Assembly (NCBI GenBank): GCA_019119645.1 | Contig: DWWR01000065.1 | Coordinates: 1 to 64,000 of the forward strand | From: Anaerobutyricum faecale | GTDB taxonomy: Bacteria > Bacillota > Clostridia > Lachnospirales > Lachnospiraceae | Reading direction: 5' to 3' | DNA length: 64,000 nucleotides | Shown: one piece after another, positions 44,041-53,600 of the stretch | Position numbering within the stretch: the first letter of the stretch is position 1 | How the letters are laid out: each line of letters begins with the position of its first letter | Translations under genes and position numbers: made by a program | The notes under the pieces: generated by a model | What the model was told of the DNA's origin: nothing | The model's database searches: none | The model's input: only the letters and a program-made list of their open reading frames with translations

Positions 44041-44150
44041 GCGCATCCGGCGGATCGATAACATATCCGCATAATCAATGCACATCCGGATGATCGACAC
44101 ACATCTACATGATCGATATACATCCGCATAGACAATGACACATCTGCTGG
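44041..44150. repeat. Degenerate 19-20 bp tandem repeats in the toxin-antitoxin leader
   Basis: Five to six units with consensus ACATCCGCATGATCGATA begin at about 44041, 44061, 44081, 44101, 44120 and 44139. Spacing is 19-20 bases, close to two helical turns. They lie between the promoter and the antitoxin start. This is the type of array a repressor complex might bind. Confidence 0.7.
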
Positions 44151-44158
44151 TATAGATT

Positions 44159-44188
44159 ATTATACTCCCAAAAGACGTCCGGATGCAA
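44159..44188 (-). promoter_or_regulatory. Promoter of the Panacea/PemK operon
   Basis: -35 TTGCAT (44183-44188), 18 bp, -10 TATAAT (44159-44164) on the minus strand. It is followed by the tandem repeats and a leader of about 200 nt. The gap 43951-44350 contains this promoter, the repeats and the plus-strand promoter below. Confidence 0.7.
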
Positions 44189-44250
44189 TGGGTGCCGCAA
44201 AATAATCCCAAAATCCCTATCACGAATTTCTTTCAGATCACAGCGGACCC

Positions 44251-44279
44251 TTGCCATTTTTCTCTTTGTATTATATACT
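44251..44279 (+). promoter_or_regulatory. Promoter of the first small paralogous gene
   Basis: -35 TTGCCA (44251-44256), 17 bp, -10 TATACT (44274-44279). A dyad CTGAACG-N18-CGTTCAG follows (44293-44324). The 43 bases at 44265-44307 recur exactly at 46958-47000. Confidence 0.78.
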
Positions 44280-44350
44280 TGAAGTACCATTACTGAACGG
44301 TTTTCATCTGCAAACATCGTTCAGATGAACGTCCGAAAGAAGGAATGATT

Positions 44351-44701
44351 ATGTCTGAAAAAAAGAAAAAAATCATCATTGACGCTGCCGGCACTTACCA
44401 GCGGGAGCTGCCCGGCGACATCGAATACATCGCCGTCCTCCCGCCTTCCCGAACAGGAGCAGACAGGGAACTGCATTTTCAGTGGTATACCACCGATGAC
44501 GTGATCCTCCACGAAGGAAATTATCACATTGACAAAAATGAATCTATCATCCTTTTTGCCGGCGGCAGACAGATTGCATCCATCACCCGGCAAAACGGGA
44601 ACTACTATCTCACAGATGATTCTCTGACACCATCGTTACGGCATCCGGAAAAGATTCTGAAAATATCGCCGGCTGCGATCACCTGTCGGAAGGGGGAGTA
44701 G
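44351..44701 (+). CDS. Small protein of an unknown paralogous family, soluble form
   Basis: A 116-residue protein beginning MSEKKKKIIIDAAGTYQREL. The middle, DIEYIAVLPPSRTGADRELH and FQWYTTDDVILHEGNYHIDK, matches residues of the second paralog at 47.2-47.6 kb over its whole C-terminal part, including the end AITCR. It has no membrane segment, whereas the second has one. The start at 44351 (ATG) follows AAGGA by six bases; an ATG at 44345 overlaps that site. Function unknown. A lipid- or ligand-binding beta-sandwich is possible, but I see no motif. Confidence 0.75.
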   Translation: MSEKKKKIIIDAAGTYQRELPGDIEYIAVLPPSRTGADRELHFQWYTTDDVILHEGNYHIDKNESIILFAGGRQIASITRQNGNYYLTDDSLTPSLRHPEKILKISPAAITCRKGE

Positions 44702-44747
44702 TCTGTCATCTTATCAATAATTATTTTGTAATCAAACATCATATAGC

Positions 44748-45479
44748 CTATTTTACCAGCAGTAGTATGTTATCCTCAAATCGTTTTGCACTTGTACATA
44801 ACTCCGTTACTTTTTTCCAGTTTGAGCATACTGTTTCTGCAAACTGCTCATAAATACGTTTTCTTTTTTTAGAACCAGGTATCCGTATGCTATGATATGT
44901 TTTGCCTTTTGCAATTATACTCTCCCATGGATTCTCAATGTTTTCTGCATTCTCCAGTTCATCGTAGGCTGCAATAATCCACGCCTCCGTACTGTCGCAC
45001 GGAATGACAATACAGGTATCCGTCAAATCCTTCAGCCAAATTCCAATTAATTTTTGCAAATGTTCTATCTTTCCTTCTACGGAATTTTCATGGTTTATAC
45101 ATGGAAGAACCACCGGACACTTTTCTTTTGTCTCTTTTTTTACATCACATTCTATTGGATTCCATATACCTTTATATTCACACACTGTAGCCTCACACCA
45201 ACAATGTGCTGCCTTTTCTTTTCTGGATACGTCTCCGTCCATCTGTATAATCAAAAAATCCAACTCCGGCTCAATATTCTTCATTATCTTGTTTTTAATT
45301 GCCGCATTATCTGCACACCATTTCCATACACCCTTCCATCCATTTCCATATCTTCCGGTTAAATCCGGTTCGGGCTGAAGCATTATATAGTAATTACTTT
45401 CATTCGTAATTTTATCAACAATTCCTTTTAACATAATATAATCTGTCGGCCCCTCACAGATAATCCCTATATTTTTCAT
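44748..45479 (-). CDS. TOPRIM-like protein, partner of an AAA ATPase
   Basis: A 243-residue protein. The N-terminus MKNIGIICEGPTDYIMLKGI has the acid residue in the CEGPTD motif, and FLIIQMDGDVSRKE at about residue 75 gives a D-x-D pair, which together resemble the TOPRIM core of the OLD-type nucleases and of DUF4276-like proteins. Other parts, including several Cys residues (HCWCEATVCEYKG), have no clear match. It overlaps the ATPase stop by ATGA and follows it, so both are coupled. DNA is more AT-rich than the neighbouring genes. The catalytic Glu and Asp are present, so nuclease function is plausible but unproven. Confidence 0.65.
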   Translation of the reverse strand: MKNIGIICEGPTDYIMLKGIVDKITNESNYYIMLQPEPDLTGRYGNGWKGVWKWCADNAAIKNKIMKNIEPELDFLIIQMDGDVSRKEKAAHCWCEATVCEYKGIWNPIECDVKKETKEKCPVVLPCINHENSVEGKIEHLQKLIGIWLKDLTDTCIVIPCDSTEAWIIAAYDELENAENIENPWESIIAKGKTYHSIRIPGSKKRKRIYEQFAETVCSNWKKVTELCTSAKRFEDNILLLVK

Positions 45480-46657
45480 ATTAATTCCGGCACACCTCCT
45501 AATCTTCCATTAATCCATAATCTTGACAGAGGCTGTCCTTCGTTGATCAACTCCTGGGAAACTTTTATTCTTTTAATCTGTGCATAACCATTCTTATCTC
45601 TCTCCACAGAAAATAATCGAATATCATCATTGGAAATATCTAATCCATCCAGCACCAGCGGGTTATGGGTCGTTAAAAAAACATATTTGTCATTCTCTAT
45701 AATTTGCTGACAAAACACTTGAATCATTTTTTTTGCCAGTCTTGGATTCAGCGCATGATCAAAACTGTCGACTGCAAATATTGTCGGACATTTCGGATGC
45801 ATGGCAAGACACAGCATAAACAGAACATACAACGCTCCCTCACTGGCATCGTATCCCGTAAACTGAGCTGTTTCTTTCATAAATTTATCTTTAAATTCTA
45901 TGATTTGCCTTGTAGTCGGTACATTAGGATTAATATTCCTTTTTTTAGGAACATCTATTGAAATGTCCGACGCCCAGTCAATCATTTCCAATACATCTTC
46001 CATATACATCGAACCAAAAAACAAGTCCCCTTCCTTTTCCTTAATCATATCTTTAAGAGCTTCTGCCAGCCGCCCCCCGTTAAGTCCAACGGGGTCCATT
46101 TGATTGGAATCCGGCACTAATCCCCGCAGCGTCATTGTGTTGGGCTGAAAAATTCCGTAATTCGAAAATCTATGGGCAATTTCTCTTCCTTTTTCCAATT
46201 CAACATTTTCATCAATCAAAAAAAATCCTATATAATTGTTACTGTACTTACGTGACGCATTGCTTCTTCCCCATTTTTTCTCATTTCCCTGCCAAAAGGC
46301 TTCCGAATGGTATTTCCAATAATCTGTGTCCTTCGGCGCCGTTAAATGCACGTCGTATTTAAAAGGAGGTTCTTTTTCTTCTTCCCATTCCAATGTCAGA
46401 TCAATCGTTAATCTCGTTTTTTCTATACTCCTGAAAGCAGATTTAAATAAAGATGAAGCGCTCAATCTCACTCCTTTTCTTTGAAGGCTATTTGCATCCA
46501 CCCGATCTGTCATGGCAGCGCTCAACAATCCAATTGCTTCGAGAATTGTTGTTTTCCCCGCTCCATTAGCTCCAATAAAAACATTCACTTTTCCAGGCTC
46601 AAAAGATGTATTATATAAACATTTAAAGTTTCCAAAAGAAATTTTTCTTAAATTCAT
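45476..46657 (-). CDS. AAA/ABC-type ATPase of the OLD-like group, partner of the TOPRIM-like protein
   Basis: A 393-residue ATPase. Walker A is GANGAGKTT at about residues 29-37 after NLRKISFGNFKCL. The signature helix has DASEGALYVLF and Walker B is TIFAVDSFDHALNPRL, in which the normal Asp-Glu is Asp-Ser, followed by VFLTTHNPLVLDGL (sensor His). This is the AAA_21/OLD-like pattern seen in many phage-defence modules such as PARIS and other ATPase-plus-nuclease systems. It overlaps the TOPRIM gene by four bases. The ATG at 46657 follows a GGTGGAG stretch. The pair sits between duplicated flanks (see findings), so it probably arrived as a unit. Confidence 0.8.
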   Translation of the reverse strand: MNLRKISFGNFKCLYNTSFEPGKVNVFIGANGAGKTTILEAIGLLSAAMTDRVDANSLQRKGVRLSASSLFKSAFRSIEKTRLTIDLTLEWEEEKEPPFKYDVHLTAPKDTDYWKYHSEAFWQGNEKKWGRSNASRKYSNNYIGFFLIDENVELEKGREIAHRFSNYGIFQPNTMTLRGLVPDSNQMDPVGLNGGRLAEALKDMIKEKEGDLFFGSMYMEDVLEMIDWASDISIDVPKKRNINPNVPTTRQIIEFKDKFMKETAQFTGYDASEGALYVLFMLCLAMHPKCPTIFAVDSFDHALNPRLAKKMIQVFCQQIIENDKYVFLTTHNPLVLDGLDISNDDIRLFSVERDKNGYAQIKRIKVSQELINEGQPLSRLWINGRLGGVPELI

Positions 46658-46796
46658 TCACTCCACCCCATTTCGAATTCTTTCATCTCTTTCAATTACG
46701 ATTACAGCAAACTCATCTAAAATCAGTTATCAGTATATCACAGCTCATAAATTAAATATAGCCACTTCATTATTTTCTATTCCTATCTAATTTGCA

Positions 46797-46835
46797 AAAA
46801 TGTCCCGCAGCATCCACTCGGAAGCTGCGGGAGTT
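46797..46835. terminator. Hairpin copy associated with a bspA gene end
   Basis: A stem of about 11 bp (TCCCGCAGC arms) that resembles the terminator at 47655-47688. It lies just beyond the 3' fragment of a bspA-like gene. Confidence 0.7.
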
Positions 46836-46935
46836 ATTCAGGTTCTTATTTTATTTTTGCTCTGCCGGCTTTTGTAAATGCTTTGGCTCCTACAGTCTTT
46901 GTCTTAAGTTTTGTAGTCTTTATGTTCAAATCACG
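46804..46935 (-). pseudogene. 3'-terminal fragment of a bspA-like gene
   Basis: The bases from the terminator stem through TTATTTTTGCTCTGCCGG and the segment CTTTTGTAAATGCTTTGGCT, with ACAGTCTTTGTCTT following, match the end of the 2008-codon gene (47680-47875) with about 93 bases of that gene absent between the two parts. There is no remaining open frame. It is the stub of a lost paralog or a partial copy of the present gene. Confidence 0.8.
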
Positions 46936-46943
46936 CCAGGCAC

Positions 46944-46972
46944 TTGCTATTTTCCCTTTTGTATTATATACT
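46944..46972 (+). promoter_or_regulatory. Promoter copy ahead of the second small paralog
   Basis: -35 TTGCTA (46944-46949), 17 bp, -10 TATACT (46967-46972), with the same CTGAACG-N18-CGTTCAG dyad (46986-47017). Matches the first copy base for base over 43 positions. Confidence 0.75.
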
Positions 46973-47043
46973 TGAAGTACCATTACTGAACGGTTTTCAT
47001 ATACAAATAGCGTTCAGACGAGCATCCAAAAGAAGGGATTACT

Positions 47044-47152
47044 ATGTTCGAAAAAAAGCAGAAAATCATCATCTCTGGAGCCGTCACTGCGGCATCCGGA
47101 AAAGATTCTGAAAATATCGCCGGCTGCGATCACCTGTCGGAAGGGGGAGTAG
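47044..47152 (+). pseudogene. Deleted copy of the first small paralog
   Basis: The first codons (MFEKKQKIII, then SGAV) match the start of the soluble paralog. From 47090 to 47152 the DNA is identical over 63 bases to the 3' end of that gene (44639-44701) including its stop TAG, but is read in a different frame here. About 250 bases of the gene's middle are absent. It is best read as an internally deleted gene copy that happens to be open into the next gene. Confidence 0.75.
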
Positions 47153-47157
47153 ATACA

Positions 47158-47592
47158 TTGCTTACACATAAAAAGATTATCTATATCACGATAGCTGCTG
47201 TCATCTGTATTTTCATATTCAGTGTACTGATACAATTGATTCCTGCCGACAATGCATCCCGCACGCATCAACGTGAAAACGACACTCCTTCCCATTTCTT
47301 TGGCACATACCAAAGTAATTCTCTCGATGACGCACAATATATTGCTGTGATTCCTCCTTCCTCTGATGAAGGAAGATCCGGCAGGTTCCAGTGGTATAAT
47401 ATCAATAATGTGATCTTACAGGAAGGTTTTTATCACATTTATAAAAATGATTACATGATCTTTTATATGGATGGACAAAAAAGCGCCGTCATCGTCGACA
47501 AAGACGGACATTATTTCCTCTCCGACGGATCTGCCCTACGGGAACTTAGAAAAATATCCGAAGAAGCAATTGTGTGCCGTCCTGTGAGGTGA
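47158..47592 (+). CDS. Small membrane-anchored protein, paralog of the 44.4-kb gene
   Basis: A 144-residue protein if the TTG at 47158 is the start; GGGGGAG lies eight bases before it. It then begins MLTHKKIIYITIAAVICIFI, a membrane anchor with a positive start, followed by a linker and the domain FGTYQSNSLDDAQYIAVIPP, FQWYNINNVILQEGFYHIYK, ending AIVCRPVR. This domain matches the soluble paralog. An upstream ATG at 47044 is in frame and would add 38 residues, most of which come from a frameshifted gene end. I prefer the TTG, but both are possible. Function unknown. Confidence 0.7.
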   Translation: MLTHKKIIYITIAAVICIFIFSVLIQLIPADNASRTHQRENDTPSHFFGTYQSNSLDDAQYIAVIPPSSDEGRSGRFQWYNINNVILQEGFYHIYKNDYMIFYMDGQKSAVIVDKDGHYFLSDGSALRELRKISEEAIVCRPVR

Positions 47593-47654
47593 TAATAATC
47601 ATTTTTTTGCATTTCGATTGTCACATCATCTATATATATAAATATTTGTACAAA

Positions 47655-47688
47655 ACTCCCGCAATTTCCGACCGGAAGCTGCGGGAGT
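47655..47688. terminator. Bidirectional terminator between the small gene and the BspA-like gene
   Basis: A 9-bp stem (ACTCCCGCA and complement) with a 16-base loop and T-rich sequence on the minus side (TTTTG). Converging genes end on either side. Confidence 0.82.
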
Positions 47689-47699
47689 TATTCAGGTTC

Positions 47700-50600
47700 T
47701 TATTTTATTTTTGCTCTGCCGGACAAGCCTTTCTTTCTTAAAATCTTCGGGTAAGTTTTTTTACATTTCTTAGGAACTTTCACCGTCAGTTTACTATAGT
47801 TTTTACTTCCGGCTTTTGTAAATGCTTTGGCTCCTACAGTCTTTGTCTTGAGCTTTGTGGTTTTTATGGTGATCTTTTTCAGTTTCTGACATCCGAAGAA
47901 CGCTTTCTTTCCTATCTTTGTGACATTTTTTCCAATGACCACAGACGTCAGTTTTTTATTATTTTTAAATGCATTATTCGCTATGGAAGCCACCTGATAA
48001 CGAACTCCATCCACCACTACCGTATCCGGAACATTTACTGCCTTTTTATTTTGATTGACACTTCCGCGGTACTCCACCGTGCGTCCCGGACTGACTACTT
48101 TATACGTATCTCCTGTAGATGGATTTCTAATAACCGCGCCGGCGGCCGGAGCAGCTCCTGATGAAGTCTGCTGTTTACCGTCAGACGTCTGGGGCGATCC
48201 GCCCGCTGTATTTCCTGATGAAGAGCCGTTTGTTCCGCCATTCACCTGATTACCGGAATCAGATGGACCTGTATTACCTCCCTGCCCTGGATTATTACCC
48301 TGTCCGGTATCATCCGTCGGTTTTCCTATGGCAGGTATACGCTCTGTTCTTTCTGCACCGCAATTCTGACAGGTATACGTCATCACACCGTCCGAATCCG
48401 CAGTCGCCTCTTTGGTAACTTCTCCATCATCCCACCGGTGCCCGATGGCAGGAATGACCGTTCCATCTTCCACTTTCTCACCACATACAGTACAATACAC
48501 ATCTCCCGTATATCCATTTTCCGTACATTTTGCTTCTTTTTCATTTTTGATTTCACGTCTACTCTCATCGATATGCTTGCAGATTATGGAAATGGAAATG
48601 TACTTCTCCGCTTTATTGTAAGCGGCTGTTTCGGAAGCAGTCACAACAATATTCGTCTTACCGATTCCAACAATGGTCACCTCACCGTCTCCTGATACTG
48701 TTACTACATTTTCATCTTCGGAACGATAGCTGAGACTGCCGTCTCCCTGCGTCAGCTGTGCATCCAGGATAAAGTTTTCATCTCCGTACGTTTTCTCGTA
48801 GGAATCTGTTCCCGAAATAACCTGCGGCAATTTCTGCGTTCCATCTGCTGTTATGCTGCCGACTTTGAATCCCCATGCAGTTCCTGCATCATCAGAAACA
48901 AGCTGGAGCTTCACAGTATCTCCCGGCACATGGACAGTCTGCCCTGCCAGCTCTGTTCCGGTATATTGACCGATCTCTTCACCTGCGGCATTGAAAATGT
49001 GCAGATAATCAAACTGGTCTTCCAATTCCGTCTGTGCATCAAATGTTACACTTAAGCCATCTGCTCCATTCAGTGTATATACCCAGAAATCCGAGCAGTT
49101 ATTCGCATACGGATGCGTACTTTCCATCTCAGAAACATCTGCTGCCACATGGGCGGTGTTTTTGACGGTCACAGAACAGGTACTGCTCACTCCGCTGCCA
49201 TCCTGCGCCTCCACAGTGATAGTAGCATTTCCTTTCTTCAATGCAGTAACCAGTCCGTTTTCATCCACAGATGCAATCTTTTCATCGGAAGAACTCCACC
49301 GCACACTCTTATCCGCCGCATCAGACGGTGATACTCTTGCCGTCAGCTGATAAGTATCCAGTGCGTCCATTTTCAACGATTTTTTATCTAAAGATATCGA
49401 TGTGACTGGCTGCACCACCGTCACGCTGCAGCTGTCAGAAACGCTGCCCACCTGCACTTTCACTGTCACTTCACCGACAGACTTTGCACTGATTTGTCCG
49501 CTGTCATCCACAGTCACCACATCTGAATCGGATGATTTCCACGTAACTTCGTCTGTAAAATCAGCCGGGGTCACAGCCATGACCAGCTTTCCTTGCTCAC
49601 CCTTGTTCAGTTTCAACTCTGACTGGCTCAGAGCAACTTTCTCTGCGTTGACCTCCTTATTCACAAACTTCATACCCTGCTCATTGGCAAAGGTCTCCGC
49701 ATAAGTTCCCGCCACGCCGTATACCGTCATCTTTGACGGATAGCTGAAGGCTGTGGCATCAATGCTCGTTGTGGCACGTGGAATCGTAATCTCCGTCAAA
49801 GCCACGCAGTTTTTAAATGCATTAGCTCCCACTGTGGCTGTTCGATATGGAAGGACAATGGATTGCAGCACATCGCAGTGTTCAAAGGCCGAAGACGGAA
49901 TGGATGTGATTCCTGTTCCCAGAGTAACATCGGTAAGGGCGTCGCAGTCGTAGAAGATGCTGGAACCGATGGATGTTACAGAATCAGGGATGGTGATTGC
50001 GGCGAGAGAATCGCAGTTGTAGAAGGCTGAATTTCCTATGGTTTCTACTGAATCCGGTAGGGAAATTTCCTTTAATGCGTCGCAGTTTTTAAATGCATTA
50101 TCATTAATTACTGTCACACTCTTTCCAATAATAATTTCATTTAAAATTCTACATTCTGAAAAAGCTGATTGTCCAATAGAAGTAACTGAATCACCAATAT
50201 CTACGGTTTTTAATGCACTACAATTGCTAAAAGCACCTGCTTTTATTGTTGTAATATTTTTAGTACAATCAAAATTTTCTAACGACTCACAGCCTTGAAA
50301 AGCGTTCTCCCCAATAGCCTTTACTACATCTGTCATATTAAATTTTTTCAACGATATACATTCAGAAAATGTTGATTTTGGAATTTCAGATAATGTATTA
50401 TTCCAATTAACTTCTTCTAAATTACCGCAGTTCGCAAATACATATTCTCCCAGATTTGTAATATTATCTTTCAATTGGAATATTGCAAGGCCTGTACTTT
50501 GAAATGCATAACTCTCTATACTTGTTACTGTATCTGGCACACTCACTTTTTTCAAGTTAGTTGCTCCTTGAAATGCATACGCAGGTATATTTTTCATTCC

Positions 50601-53600
50601 CTCTTCAAACTCTGCTTCCTGTACTTGACTTCCATCAAATGAGCCTGTATTTCCTGCCACATTATAGTGCATTTCCGTTACACTTTTTGGAATTATGACC
50701 TCACTGACACTTGTATTTCCTTGCAGTATTCGCGCTCCAATAGTTGTCAGATTCTCTGGCAATTCCAATTCTGCTAATGCCGTACCTGCAAATGCATAAT
50801 TTCCTATACTTGTTACCGTATCTGGAATGAGCACTTCTGCCAAGTTTGTAGCTCCCTGAAATGCATATGACGGTATTCTAGTTATTCCTTTTTCAAACTC
50901 TGCTTTCTGCACTTGACTTCCATCAAATGAGCCTGTATTTCCTGCCACATTATAGTACATTTCCGTCACACCTTTTGGAATTATAACCTTACTGACCCCC
51001 TTATTTCCTTGCAATATTCGCGCTCCAATAGTTGTCAGATTCTCTGGCAATTCCAATTTTGTTAATGCCGTATCTGCAAATGCATAATACTCTATACTTG
51101 TTACCGTATCTGGTATATCCATTTCTGCTAGACTTATAGCTCCTGCAAATGCATTATCTCCTATACTTGTTACTGTATCTGGTATACTTACTTCCGTCAA
51201 ACTTGTGGCTCCCTGAAATGCATATGATGGTATCCGAGTAATTCCATCTTCAAACACTGCTTTCTGTACGTAGCTTTCATCAAATGGCCCTTTATATCCT
51301 GCTACAACATTACCCATTTCCGTCACACTTTTCGGAATTATGATCTCAGTGACTCCTGTGTTTCCTTGTAGTATCCTTGCCCCGATAGTCGTCAGATTTT
51401 TAGGTAATATCAATTCAGTTAAAGCTGTATTCGCAAATGCATAATACTCTATACTTGTTACCGTATCTGGTATATCCACTTCTGTTAGACTTGTAGCTCC
51501 TTCAAATGCATTATCTCCTATACTTGTTACTGTATCTGGTATACTTACTTCCGTCAAACTTGTGGCTCCCTGAAATGCATATGATGGTATCCGAGTAATT
51601 CCATCTTCAAACACTGCTTTCTGTATGTGGCTTTCATCAAATGGCCCTTTATATCCTGCTACAACATTACCCATTTCCGTCACACTTTTCGGAATTATGA
51701 TCTCAGTGACTCCCGTGTTTCCTTGTAATATCCGCGCTCCAATGGATTCAATTTTCTGAGGTAAGTCTAACTCCTGCAGGCTTGTCCTCGCAAATGCATA
51801 ATAACCTATCCTCGTCACCGTATCCGGAATCACCACGGAATACAACTCACCTCTGTTCTCAAAAGCTCTGTTTCCTATCGCCACCACTGTATGTCCATCA
51901 ATCTCCGATGGTATTACTAACGCTGACGCATACCCGGTGTAACCGGTGATCGTCGCGTTGCCGTCGTCGTCAGTAGTATAGGTGAAGACCGGAACGAGAG
52001 TTCCGCTATCGTCCAGGCCGTAGCCGTCCCAGGCGCTTCCGTAGCGGGAATTCCATCTGGTGAAGTAGCCGTTGGCATATTCCCAGTTTCTGGTACATGT
52101 ATAAGTCAGTTTCCCATCCTCGAAGTGGTAGACCACTCGTACAGGACTGTTCTGCAGATTGTAGATATCGTAGGACTGACTGAACGTTTTCTTCGTAAAA
52201 CCGAAGTCCAGTCCTGCATTTGCACCAACAGAAGCGTACATCCACGAGGAGACAGTCATACAGGTATTTGGCGTTTTTCCGTCGTTGAAAGTTTTGGATA
52301 GCATTTGCGTTTTTGCGCCCATTTTTGCATACAGGTTTCCGCTGACTACCGGAAGTTTGGTAAGACCTACAGATGCGGTGACTCCGGCGGATAATTCTGT
52401 CCGGGATTGGATGGTAAAGCTCTTTTTCTGGAAGTTTTTCACCAGGCGGAATCCTCCGCTATTGGAGTATTGAATTCCGGTTCGAAATCCAGTGGTGTAG
52501 GATAACGTCACTTCTCCGCTCACGCTGTAATCGACGGATACTTTAATAACACCAACATAAGCCACAGGGATATTAACGAGATCTATCGATCCATTTCCCA
52601 TGGAACCGGTGGACACTGTGCCAGTGAAAGTGGCATCTCCATTGGCTTTTACGTAAGCTTCCCCGTCCGCTATGCTCACCTTATAATCTACAGATACCTC
52701 AGACAACGTACAGGTTATGGTAAAGGAAGCGCCAGAACTTAATTTAATGGTTTTGGAAGCTTTTATTGCGTCGATATTTTTTGTTCCTGCGATGCGGGCG
52801 CTTTTGTACATTTTCCCGTCTTCGTAGGCCTGTGCTTCTGTACCTCCTTCGATGTAGATGATCTCTGTGTCTCCGATGGCTTCCGCTTCTGACAAATCGC
52901 CCTCTTCAGTTCCCTGCGCATCCACGTCTTCTACAGCTTCGCTGAAATCCGCTTCCTGTGTGACGATGACTGTATCCGCTCCGCTGACAGTAACTTCCTT
53001 CGCTGTATATACCTGCGCTGTTCCGTCCACATAGACAGCAAATGTATCTCCCTGAGCGATTGACACCGGACAATCAGCGATTATCACATTTTCCTGCTCA
53101 TCGATGACGACCGCTGTCCCTTCCGGGACTACGATCACATTTTCTGCAAATGTATACTTGTTATCATAATCTGTGTCAATTACTGTGGAATCCTGCACAT
53201 TCTGCACATCCGTTTCCATAGTCTTAACTTCTTCCCCGGTCACAGCTTTGTCCGGAACAAAATTGCCGTTTTCCAGAGCAAACCAGCCGCGATTGATCGC
53301 GATCTGCGCGTCTTCCTGCCAGGTTACTTCGTCAGCATCACCATATGTATAAGTCGTGTCATCTAACTTGTAACCAAGACAATAATTCAGCGTGTGCGCC
53401 GCAAATTCTCTCGTGGTCACGGCATCCGGCTCCACATTTTCTCCCGCTTCAATATCAATGATACCGAACTCCGCAGCCATCATAATATCTTTATAGTAAG
53501 CATGATCCGGCGTAACATCGGTAAAATAATCATCGGGCATGTTGTCCTCTTCCACAGTGATATCAAACATCACTGTCAGATTATGCAGCCACTGGGCGCG

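Noticed and set aside
44041..44150. CRISPR or plasmid iterons
   Set aside because: Units are degenerate, abut each other without spacers, and no rep or cas gene is near.
43951..44223. Longer antitoxin reading frame
   Set aside because: Its first 91 codons are the tandem repeats and leader; a GTG with GAGGAGG fits the domain start.
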